5,920 nucleotides of DNA from Rhodoblastus sp. (GTDB lineage: Bacteria; Pseudomonadota; Alphaproteobacteria; Rhizobiales; Beijerinckiaceae): assembly GCA_013693735.1 (NCBI GenBank), contig CP059255.1, forward strand, positions 2,894,495 to 2,900,414, written 5' to 3'. This document shows, one piece after another, positions 1 to 5,891 of the stretch. Each line of letters opens with the position of its first letter. Positions within the stretch are counted from its first letter, which is position 1. Both the position numbers and the translations under genes were made by a program. The notes beneath the pieces were generated by a model, which worked only from the letters and a program-made list of their open reading frames with translations, did not search any database and was not told where the DNA came from.

Positions 1-165
1 CCAGAAGATCAAGCTTCCCAATGATTTTGCGCGCACGAGGCGCGTCAGCGCGCCGTCGGGGCCGAGCAGATGATCCTGCCCGACGACATCGTCGAGCGTA
101 TGCGGTCGCAAGCGGTCGGCGAGCGGCCGCGAGGGCTCGCGCGACGGCGCGAAAAGGTCGCTCAT
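1..165 (-). CDS. rarA: RarA/MgsA-type replication-associated recombination ATPase, N-terminal fragment
   Basis: The first 55 codons of a gene that leaves the window on the left. The translation starts [19 protein letters not shown] and continues with a stretch containing [17 protein letters not shown] and SLGSLIFW. This is the lid-proximal N-terminus typical of RarA (MgsA, related to eukaryotic WRNIP1), where SLGSLI(F/L)W directly precedes the Walker A motif, which would lie just outside the window. RarA is a cytoplasmic AAA+ ATPase of the clamp-loader class that acts at stalled replication forks and binds SSB. The start at 165 is supported by GGAG (plus-strand 173-176) about seven bases upstream. 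It is divergent from the ParA gene. Identification is from remembered family sequence; the catalytic motifs are not visible. Confidence 0.85.
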   Translation of the reverse strand, partial: MSDLFAPSREPSRPLADRLRPHTLDDVVGQDHLLGPDGALTRLVRAKSLGSLIFW

Positions 166-210
166 GGAAAAACTCCGCCGGAAATCGGCCCATAGGGCCT
201 TTATCCCGAT

Positions 211-238
211 TTGCAAGCGGCGCAACGATCAACATAGT
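211..238 (+). promoter_or_regulatory. Candidate sigma70-like promoter for the ParA gene
   Basis: TTGCAA (211-216) and CATAGT (233-238) are separated by 16 bases, each matching four of six consensus positions. It lies about 90 bases before the ParA start in the divergent intergenic region. It is a weak match, found by eye. Confidence 0.25.
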
Positions 239-252
239 GAATAGAGATTGAT

Positions 253-305
253 TCGCCGTGGGACCGGCGATCGTCAGGGGACTGCCACGGCCGCAAAAGG
301 GCCGT
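253..305. promoter_or_regulatory. Two short inverted repeats in the ParA leader, possible operator
   Basis: TCGCCG (253-258) pairs with CGGCGA (265-270) around a 6-base loop, and ACGGCC (287-292) pairs with GGCCGT (300-305) around a 7-base loop. Both sit between the candidate promoter and the ParA start codon. ParA-family genes are often self-regulated through upstream sites, so these could be operator or leader hairpins. Stems of 6 bp arise easily in GC-rich DNA, so the call is tentative. Confidence 0.2.
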
Positions 306-329
306 AAGCGACGCCAGGGAAACTCGTTC

Positions 330-974
330 ATGCGGACCATTGCATTCGTCACCCAGAAGGGCGGGTCGGGCAAAAGCACGATCGCATCGTCTCTCGCGAT
401 CGCGGCGGCTGAAGCCGGCGAACGCGTTTTCGTTTTCGACATGGACCCGCAAGCCTCGCTCGTCAAATGGGCGAAGGTGCGCGGCGACCAGGACGTCGGC
501 GTCGCCTTCATTGAGCCCGCCAAGCTGAAGGCCGCGCTCGCCCAGCTCGAAAAGAGCGGCATGAGCCTCGTCGTCATCGACACGCCGGCCGGCCAGAGCG
601 CGGCGGCGGAAGCGGCGATGAAACGCGATCTCGTCGTCATCCCGTCGCGTCCGAACGCGTTCGACCTGTGGTCGAGCGAGCAAACCCGCAAGACGGCGCG
701 CGACCTCAAGCGCGAGTATGTGTTCCTGCTCAACCAGTGCCCGCCCGCGCAGCAGAGCGCGCGCGTGGAGGACGGCGTCGCCGCGCTCGAAGCGCTGGGC
801 GGTCTGCTCAATCCGCCGTTGTCGGCGCGCGTCGATTATCAGGAGGCCGCCCGTCACGGCCTCGGCGCGACGGAATACGCGCCCAGCGGCCCGGCCGCCG
901 CGGAGGTGCGCAAGCTGTGGGCCTCGCTGAAGCGCCGCCTCGCCAAGGCCGCCAACGGGCGTCGCGCGGCGTAA
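330..974 (+). CDS. Orphan ParA-family (deviant Walker A) ATPase
   Basis: A 214-residue cytoplasmic P-loop ATPase of the ParA/MinD class. Motifs: deviant Walker A QKGGSGKST at residues 9-17, with signature Lys10 and catalytic Lys15; Walker A' FDMDPQAS at 36-43; Walker B VVIDTPAG at 81-88 with Asp84. The C-terminal helix region contains EYAPSGPAAAEVRKLW, typical of small partition-type ParA proteins found alone on alphaproteobacterial plasmids and chromosomes. Such ATPases form ATP-dependent dimers that bind DNA and position a cargo. There is no N-terminal DNA-binding domain and no ParB gene beside it, so its cargo cannot be told from here. The start at 330 is chosen because AGGGA (316-320) lies nine bases upstream and the protein then begins just before the P-loop; an upstream in-frame start at 258 would add 24 residues with no family resemblance. 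It is followed by a strong hairpin at 997-1034. Confidence 0.88.
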   Translation: MRTIAFVTQKGGSGKSTIASSLAIAAAEAGERVFVFDMDPQASLVKWAKVRGDQDVGVAFIEPAKLKAALAQLEKSGMSLVVIDTPAGQSAAAEAAMKRDLVVIPSRPNAFDLWSSEQTRKTARDLKREYVFLLNQCPPAQQSARVEDGVAALEALGGLLNPPLSARVDYQEAARHGLGATEYAPSGPAAAEVRKLWASLKRRLAKAANGRRAA

Positions 975-996
975 GCGCACCCCATCGCGGACGACA

Positions 997-1034
997 TAAA
1001 GCCGGCGCGCCGCTTTCACGGCGCGCCGGCTTTA
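997..1034. terminator. Bidirectional terminator between convergent ParA and helicase genes
   Basis: A perfect 16-bp inverted repeat: 997-1012 pairs with 1019-1034 around the 6-base loop CTTTCA. The outer four pairs are T/A-rich (TAAA...TTTA), so each strand ends the stem in a short T tract. It lies 23 bases after the ParA stop and about 110 bases after the helicase stop on the other strand, so it can serve both. Confidence 0.75.
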
Positions 1035-1048
1035 CATCTGCGATCTGG

Positions 1049-1102
1049 TCGCGCGGTCTGTTCGCCTGGCCTGTTCGCGCGTATCGTTTCGCGCGGTCTG
1101 TT
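1049..1102. repeat. Short direct repeat, two 14-base copies
   Basis: The 14-mer TCGCGCGGTCTGTT occurs at 1049-1062 and again at 1089-1102, with a 40-base period, in the gap between the convergent genes. A partial third resemblance (CTGTTCGCGCG) lies between them. No function is evident. Confidence 0.5.
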
Positions 1103-1146
1103 TGCGTGTCCGCGCGCGCCGGGCGCGGCCGGCGCGCGGCGGGGCG

Positions 1147-2694
1147 TCAGGCCCCGCGCGCTTCGCCGCGCGGCGCGCCCTCGCCCTGGCCGGGACGCCG
1201 GCGCCGGCGCGGCGGCCGGTTGCGCGCGTCGTCTTGCGGGCGCTCGCCGCGCGGTTCGTCGGCGCGGCGCTTGTCGGCCTGAAGGCGGAAGGGACGCGCG
1301 CCGGACGGCGCCGCCTCGCTGCGCGGCGCGGCCGCGGGCATACGGGCGCGGCCTGGCGCGGCGGGGCGCTGGCCACGGCCTTCCGGCTCGCCTTGCCCCT
1401 GCCCGCGCCCCTGGCCCTGCCCCTGCCCTTGGCCCTGCGCTTGCCTGCGCCCTTGACCCTGCGACGGGCGGCGGCCGCGGCCCTCGCCGTCGAAGCGGCC
1501 TTCGCGGCGCGGCGCGCGGGCCTGCGCGTCCTCGCCGGCGGGCGCGCCGGCGCGCCTGGAGCGGCGATCCTCGCTGGGAATCGACTGCTTGGTGGTGCGT
1601 TCGATCTGACGCAGCAGATCGCGTTCCTCGTCGGCGCAGAAGGAGATCGCGTCGCCTTCGAGACCGGCGCGCGCGGTGCGGCCGATGCGATGCACATAGG
1701 CTTCCGGCACGTCGGGCAATTCGAAATTGATGACGTGGCTCACGGCGTCGACGTCGATGCCGCGCGCGGCGATGTCGGTGGCGACGAGCACGCGCACCTG
1801 GCCCGTCTTGAAGCCGTCGAGCGCCTTCTGGCGCGCGCCCTGGCTCTTGTTGCCGTGGATGGCGACCGCCTCGACGCCGCGGGCTTCGAGATGCTGGGCG
1901 ACGCGGTCCGCGCCGCGCTTGGTGCGGGTGAAGACGATGGTGCGCTGATAGCTCGGATCGGACAGCATGTCGGCGAGCAGATCGCGCTTGGCGGCGGTCT
2001 CGACGAAGATGATCTTCTGCGCGACGCGGTCGGCGGTGCGGGCGGCCGGCGCGACGGCGACCTGAACCGGATCGCGCAGCATCTCGCCTGCGAGGCCGGA
2101 GATCTCCGACGGCATGGTGGCCGAGAAGAACAGGTTCTGGCGCTCCTTCGGAAGACGCGACAGAATCTGGCGGATCGGCTTCACGAAGCCGAGGTCGAGC
2201 ATGTGATCGGCTTCGTCGAGCACCACGTAGCGCGTGGCCGACAGGTCGACGGTGCGCTGGTCGAGATGGTCGAGCAGGCGGCCGGGCGTGGCGACGAGCA
2301 CGTCGACGCCGCGCGCCAGCGCCTTGGCCTGGGGCGAGAAGCCGACGCCGCCGAACACGGTGGCGACGTGCATCCGCGCGAAACGGGCGTAGGCCTTGAA
2401 GGAGTCGGCGATCTGGGCGGCGAGTTCGCGCGTCGGGGCGAGCACCAGCACGCGCGCCTGTTTGGGCGCGGGGCGGCGCGCGTCGGCGAGCAGGCGCGTC
2501 AGCAGCGGCGCTGCGAAGGCGGCGGTCTTGCCGGTGCCGGTCTGGGCGAGACCGAGAAGGTCGCGGCCGGCCAGAACCGGCGGAATCGCCTGCGCCTGAA
2601 TCGGGCTGGGAGAGGTATAGCCTTCATGCGTGAAGGCGCGCAGAACGACCTCGGCGAGGCCGAGATCCGAAAAATTGGTCAAAGCGGAATCCAT
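1147..2694 (-). CDS. rhlE: RhlE-type DEAD-box ATP-dependent RNA helicase
   Basis: An intact 515-residue cytoplasmic RNA helicase. Seen in order from Met at 2694: Q motif (Phe8 to Gln33, SPIQAQAIP), Walker A AQTGTGKT (50-57), PTRELA (87-92), TPGR (136-139), VLDEADHMLDLGF with DEAD at 160-163, SAT (191-193), then the second RecA domain with IVFTRTKRGAD, VATDIAARGID (about 304-314) and HRIGRTAR (335-342). The core ends near residue 375. The remaining 140 residues form an Arg/Gly/Gln-rich disordered tail, as in many alphaproteobacterial RhlE-like proteins, which use it for RNA and degradosome contacts. These enzymes unwind structured RNA in ribosome assembly and decay. Start choice: MDSALTNFSDLGL at 2694 fits the family N-terminus; an upstream ATG at 2751 would add 19 unconserved residues. 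Neither has a clear Shine-Dalgarno sequence. RhlE versus another subgroup (CsdA, SrmB) is judged from the core motifs only. Confidence 0.92.
   Translation of the reverse strand: MDSALTNFSDLGLAEVVLRAFTHEGYTSPSPIQAQAIPPVLAGRDLLGLAQTGTGKTAAFAAPLLTRLLADARRPAPKQARVLVLAPTRELAAQIADSFKAYARFARMHVATVFGGVGFSPQAKALARGVDVLVATPGRLLDHLDQRTVDLSATRYVVLDEADHMLDLGFVKPIRQILSRLPKERQNLFFSATMPSEISGLAGEMLRDPVQVAVAPAARTADRVAQKIIFVETAAKRDLLADMLSDPSYQRTIVFTRTKRGADRVAQHLEARGVEAVAIHGNKSQGARQKALDGFKTGQVRVLVATDIAARGIDVDAVSHVINFELPDVPEAYVHRIGRTARAGLEGDAISFCADEERDLLRQIERTTKQSIPSEDRRSRRAGAPAGEDAQARAPRREGRFDGEGRGRRPSQGQGRRQAQGQGQGQGQGRGQGQGEPEGRGQRPAAPGRARMPAAAPRSEAAPSGARPFRLQADKRRADEPRGERPQDDARNRPPRRRRRPGQGEGAPRGEARGA
1390..1461 (-). 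repeat. Gln-Gly low-complexity repeat in the helicase tail
   Basis: A run of CAGGGC-like hexamers on the minus strand (seen as CCCTGC/GCCCTG on plus) encodes alternating Gln-Gly from Gln412 to Gly435 of the helicase, interrupted by Arg and Ala. A hexamer tract keeps frame when it expands or contracts by whole units, so its length may vary between strains. Confidence 0.7.
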
Positions 2695-2846
2695 CTGTTC
2701 GCGCGTCGGCGACGCGCGCTGGTCGGGGACGCGCCCCGCGTAACCGGGCATGTCGGGGAGTCTCGGCTCGACAGCGGGTTCGACCGTTCGTTGAAAGGTC
2801 GATCTACGCGGCTGGAGCGCCTGAGCCCGCGACGACGGGCAGAGCG

Positions 2847-2875
2847 GAGATAGGGGCGCGGGACCGGGAAGTCAA
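2847..2875 (-). promoter_or_regulatory. Candidate promoter for the DEAD-box helicase
   Basis: Read on the minus strand, TTGACT (2875-2870) and TATCTC (2852-2847) are separated by exactly 17 bases, a good -35 and a fair -10. Transcription would begin near 2840 and leave a leader of about 90 bases to the ATG at 2751 or about 145 to the preferred start at 2694. Long leaders are common on RNA helicase genes that respond to cold, but no specific leader structure was identified. Confidence 0.45.
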
Positions 2876-3022
2876 TCGTCGCCGCATCGGCTTGCGCGCG
2901 GGCGCGGCGTGTTCACCTTCATTGAGGCTACGAACAGGCGCCCTTAGGTCAGCCGCAGCCGCCGTGAGAGTGTCGTCAACGCTTCGTTGCGCGCGGTGGC
3001 GCGACGGCCGAACGAGCGTTTC
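2876..3022. other. Intergenic stretch upstream of the first RTX gene
   Basis: This GC-rich spacer should hold the promoter of the first RTX gene. The best -35-like element is TTGAGG (2922-2927), but no convincing -10 follows at the right distance. The ribosome binding site is also poor: only CGAG-like purines precede the ATG at 3023. No ORF with family resemblance was seen. Confidence 0.4.
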
Positions 3023-4131
3023 ATGGCTATCTTGAAATACGGCACGATCTACGCCGACCAGTTCAACGAAACGGTCAATAACCTGAACTTGTGGACCGGC
3101 TACGGCGACGACTGGATTCGCTATTCCGGCTGGGAAGGCATGATCGACGCCGGCGAAGGCGCCGACACCATCATTGTCGAAAACGGCTCGGCGGCCGTGT
3201 TCGGCGGCGGCGGCGACGACGATGATCGTGCGCAGCGCCTACGGCGTCTATGACGGCGGGGCTGGCAACGACGTGTTCGAGGCCGCAAACACCTCGGCCG
3301 TGTTCACGGGCGACGACGGCGCGGACGTCGCGTGGGTGACCACCGGCGCATATTCGATCGACACCGGCGTTGGCGACGATTGCGTCACAGTGAGCTATTC
3401 CAGGGCCAACGTCGTGACAGGCGACGGCGCCGACCGCATCGCGATCAGCGACGCGAGCGTTAGCGTCGACGCCGGCGCAGGCGCCGACACGCTCTCCATC
3501 TGCAACGCCGCAGGCTGGCTGAGCATGGGAGACGGGGCGGACGCAGTTTCGGCGGCGTTGGGCCTCTACACCATCGACGCCGGCGCCGGCGACGACGTGG
3601 TGGTGCTCTACAACTGCGAAGGCGCCGTGTTCGGCGGCGCCGGCAATGACCAGTTGACGGTGCTCAACGGCAATTGCTCGCTCGACGGCGGCGCGGGAGA
3701 CGACGCATTGGTCTCCTGCGCGGGCGCCTCGTTTCTCGACGGCGGCGCCGGAAACGACACCCTTCTGGCGCTCACCGGAAACGCAACGTTGAAAGGCGGA
3801 GCGGGCGCCGACGTGATGACGGGCGGCGCCGGAAACCAGATTTTTTCTACGACGCGCTCGACGGATCGCTCGACACGATTCGCCAATTCACGCGCGGCGA
3901 GGATCATCTCGCCTTCACCGCGTCCTCGCTCGGCATGGCGGCCGGGACGGTGTTTCAGGCGAGCATGTTCTCCCTGGCGCGGCGGTCGGCGCGCAGGCTC
4001 AGTTCGTGTTCGACGGCGCCTCCTCGACGCTCTATTTCGACCGCGACGGAACAGGCCCATCCGCGCGCGTGGCCGTCGCGCGGATGGTCGGTCTCACGAC
4101 AATGTCAGCCGCCGACATCTGGATCGGTTGA
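3023..4131 (+). pseudogene. RTX-type calcium-binding beta-roll protein, paralogue 1, with three frameshifts
   Basis: Starts MAILKYGTIYADQF and, once repaired, encodes 370 residues: a 42-residue cap, twelve 18-residue coils built on GGxGxD calcium turns, then a 112-residue C-terminal domain ending SAADIWIG with TGA at 4129-4131. As given, the frame breaks at about 3221 (net two bases missing after GACGACG), at 3840-3847 (one base missing at a run of six T) and at 3974-3977 (one base missing between CT and GGC). Every break is located by alignment to paralogue 2 and by the 18-residue period, which only these corrections keep. No signal peptide is present. The C-terminus (YDALDGSLDTIRQFTRGEDH and a terminal DIWIG) resembles type I secretion RTX substrates, so the intact protein would be exported and fold on extracellular calcium. 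It has five cysteines, unusual for such proteins. The start at 3023 is set by homology with paralogue 2. Real decay or sequence error cannot be told apart from the sequence alone. Confidence 0.8.
3149..3794 (+). repeat. Twelve 18-residue RTX coils of paralogue 1
   Basis: After correcting the lesion at 3221, units of 54 bases follow without a gap: AGEGAD, GGGGDD, GGAGND, GDDGAD, TGVGDD, TGDGAD, AGAGAD, MGDGAD, AGAGDD, GGAGND, GGAGDD and GGAGND are the first six residues of successive units. Positions 8 and 10 are mostly hydrophobic, and 12-15 form a second turn rich in Asn, Ser, Gly and Ala rather than a second GGxGxD. Confidence 0.8.
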
Positions 4132-4157
4132 CGCGGCCCCCGTCGATGCAGATTCGA

Positions 4158-4187
4158 GGTCGCCGCGTTTGACGCGGCGACCCTTTC
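4158..4187 (+). terminator. Terminator hairpin after RTX paralogue 1
   Basis: A perfect 10-bp inverted repeat, GGTCGCCGCG (4158-4167) with CGCGGCGACC (4173-4182), loop TTTGA, followed by CTTTC. It lies 26 bases after the TGA of paralogue 1. The T tract is short, so it may be a weak intrinsic terminator, but its position fits. Confidence 0.55.
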
Positions 4188-4428
4188 GTCGTCGCCGGCC
4201 CAGCGAGCGACGGCGCATCCGTGAGCGACGTTTCCGACAGGCATTTCCGACCCGTCGACCGCCGCCATGCGCTGGATCGCGGAAGATTTTGGCGTCGCGC
4301 GACCCGCCCTCCTAAAATGATCGATAGTTCTTACCCGCGGACCGCAATCACTCGTTCAAGCAATTTCCCGTCGATTCGCTCGAAAGGCGCGGCGTCCATC
4401 TGAAGCTTCGTATTATTCAATTGAAATT
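4188..4428. other. Intergenic stretch between the RTX paralogues
   Basis: No supportable gene was seen on either strand; short frames here lack family resemblance and ribosome binding sites. Base composition drops sharply from GC-rich to AT-rich near 4400, just before the promoter region of paralogue 2. Confidence 0.5.
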
Positions 4429-4457
4429 TTGTGTGGCTTTTCACAAATAAGTATGCT
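4429..4457 (+). promoter_or_regulatory. Candidate promoter of RTX paralogue 2
   Basis: TTGTGT (4429-4434) and TATGCT (4452-4457) are spaced by 17 bases in a markedly AT-rich leader (33% GC in 4441-4500, counted by hand). An alternative pairing is TTGAAA (4421-4426) with CAAATA (4444-4449), also 17 bases apart. Either would start transcription 30-45 bases before the start codon. Both are partial matches. Confidence 0.35.
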
Positions 4458-4485
4458 AACGATTCGCTGTCTTATTTCTAGGTTT

Positions 4486-4490
4486 AGGAG
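4486..4490 (+). promoter_or_regulatory. Strong ribosome binding site of RTX paralogue 2
   Basis: AGGAG lies six bases before the ATG at 4497 and fixes the start. It is much better than anything before paralogue 1. Confidence 0.8.
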
Positions 4491-4496
4491 AAAATT

Positions 4497-5719
4497 ATGC
4501 CAATCTTCAAATACGGCACTATTTATTCGGATTATTTCTGGGAAACTGCGGACAATCTCAACCTGTCGACCTATGCCGGCGATGACGATATAACTTATTT
4601 CGGCTGGGATGGAATGATCGACGCTGGAGATGGCGACGATCGTCTAAATATTCAGAATGGATCCGCGAACGCGTATGGCGGCGCCGGCAATGACTATTTG
4701 TATGTACGCAGCGCTGTCGGCCAGTTTTACGGCGGCGCCGGCGATGATAAATTTGATATTATCTCTCAGAATGCTTGGATTTTCGGAGGAGATGGGAACG
4801 ATCAAATTAGCGCAGTCAACGGAAATTACAGAATCTGGGGCGACTCCGGGGACGATTTCATCTGGATGAATAGTGCGACATCTGAAGTCCATGGCGGGGA
4901 TGGCGTGGACAGGATCCAGGCAGCCAACGGCACATACTGGATTTATTCCGACGGCGGAGATGATACAGTAGGCGTCGAACGTTCTGCCGCACAAATATAT
5001 ACAGGCTCCGGCGCCGACAATATTTCAGTATCAAGTTCGGGCGGCGTCATCGTTGACGCCGGCGGGGACAACGACACTGTCGCGCTCGACGCATCCAGCG
5101 GCTGGATCACACTCGGCGATGGGGCGGACTATTGCACCGCCTCGAACGGAACCTATGCTATCGACGCCGGACTGGGCGACGACGCTGTTGCGGTCTCCTG
5201 ACCAATAGCGATGTGTATGGCGGGGCCGGCGCCGATCGGCTCACCAGCCAAAGCGGCAATAGCAGGCTTTACGGCGGCGACGGCGACGACACGCTCATCT
5301 CCTGGACCGATGCGCCGCTGCTCGACGGCGGGGCGGGCGCAGACACGATCACCGTGGGCTCCGGCGGCGCGACTTTGTTCGGCGGCGCCGGCGCGGACGT
5401 CATGACCGGCGGCTTAGGCGCTCAGACGTTTTACTACGACGCGCTCGACGGCTCGCTCGACGTCATCCGGCAGTTCACGCGCGGCGAGGACCATATGGTT
5501 TTCTCCGCGGCGTCGCTCGGCATGGCGGCGGGGACGCTGTTTCAGGCGAGCATGTTCTCGCTCGGCGCGGCGGTGGGAACGCAGGCCCAGTTCGTGTTCA
5601 ACCCGACGACGTCGGTCCTCAGCTTCGATCGCGACGGCGCCGGCGCGGGCGTCGCGGTGACGGTGGCGCGCATGAGCGGATTGACGACGATGTCGGCCGC
5701 CGACTTCTGGATCGTCTGA
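4497..5719 (+). pseudogene. RTX-type calcium-binding beta-roll protein, paralogue 2, with one frameshift
   Basis: Starts MPIFKYGTIYSDYF. As given, translation stops at 5199-5201 after 234 residues, and the rest continues in another frame to TGA at 5717-5719. Adding one base at 5200/5201 turns TCC TGA CC into TCC TGN ACC (Ser-Trp/Cys-Thr) and gives 407 residues: a 42-residue cap, fourteen coils of 18 residues (one of 19), and a 112-residue C-terminal domain ending SAADFWIV. The same Ser-Trp-Thr codons (TCC TGG ACC) occur intact later in the gene near 5300, so a lost G is the simplest reading. The C-terminal DFWIV, acidic then hydrophobic, resembles the end of type I-secreted RTX proteases; no catalytic domain is present, so the protein would be a pure beta-roll, perhaps a surface or matrix protein. 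GC rises from about 50% in the 5' half to 60-77% in the 3' lines counted. If the frameshift is real, the product is a 234-residue protein with no export signal. Confidence 0.8.
4623..5380 (+). repeat. Fourteen RTX coils of paralogue 2
   Basis: Successive units begin AGDGDD, GGAGND, GGAGDD, GGDGND, GDSGDD, GGDGVD, SDGGDD, TGSGAD, AGGDND, LGDGAD, AGLGDD, GGAGAD, GGDGDD and GGAGAD. All are 18 residues except the eighth (5001-5057), which is 19. Units 9-14 align one to one with units 7-12 of paralogue 1. The non-calcium turn is NG, NS, SQN, ERS or SSG. Confidence 0.8.
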
Positions 5720-5744
5720 CGCGACGTTTCTCGGGCGTGGTTTT

Positions 5745-5780
5745 CGGGCCGGACCGCTTGGCGCGCCGGCCCGTTTGGTT
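5745..5780 (+). terminator. Terminator hairpin after RTX paralogue 2
   Basis: CGGGCCGG (5745-5752) pairs with CCGGCCCG (5766-5773). The loop can form a further CGC/GCG stem (5755-5757 with 5761-5763), and TTTGGTT follows. It lies 26 bases after the stop, the same spacing as the hairpin after paralogue 1. Confidence 0.6.
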
Positions 5781-5891
5781 ACAGTCGGGACGCGCCGGGA
5801 GCCGGCGCTCCGGGCTCGCCGGATGTCCGTTTGCTCGCGGCGGCCGCCTTGACGCACCCCCGCTCCGCTCAGCAGCGCCGCGCGCCGCGCC
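5781..5891. other. Intergenic stretch at the right end
   Basis: Very GC-rich sequence with a small hairpin (GGAGC 5798-5802 with GCTCC 5807-5811). An ATG at 5823 opens only nine codons before TGA at 5850-5852. No clear promoter was seen. Confidence 0.4.

Noticed and set aside
201..1019. A 272-codon minus-strand frame over the ParA gene
   Set aside because: It is an antisense shadow of the ParA gene with no recognisable motifs, while the plus-strand frame carries all ParA motifs.
668..1282. A 204-codon plus-strand frame overlapping the ParA 3' end
   Set aside because: Arg-rich out-of-frame translation that crosses the terminator hairpin; not a gene.
1102..2853. A 583-codon open frame on the plus strand
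   Set aside because: It lies antisense to the intact DEAD-box helicase, is Arg/Gly/Ala-rich and shows no family motif; long antisense frames are normal in DNA of this GC content.
3608..4060. A 150-codon minus-strand frame inside RTX paralogue 1
   Set aside because: Antisense to the repeat array; its Pro/Ala-rich composition is the reverse complement of the GGxGxD codons.
4221..4403. A 60-codon GTG-started frame between the RTX paralogues
   Set aside because: No ribosome binding site, no family resemblance and Arg-rich composition; treated as intergenic.
3149..5380. The repeat arrays as a possible CRISPR or tandem satellite
   Set aside because: The 54-base period is visible at protein level only; the DNA units are diverged, with no constant repeat separated by unique spacers.
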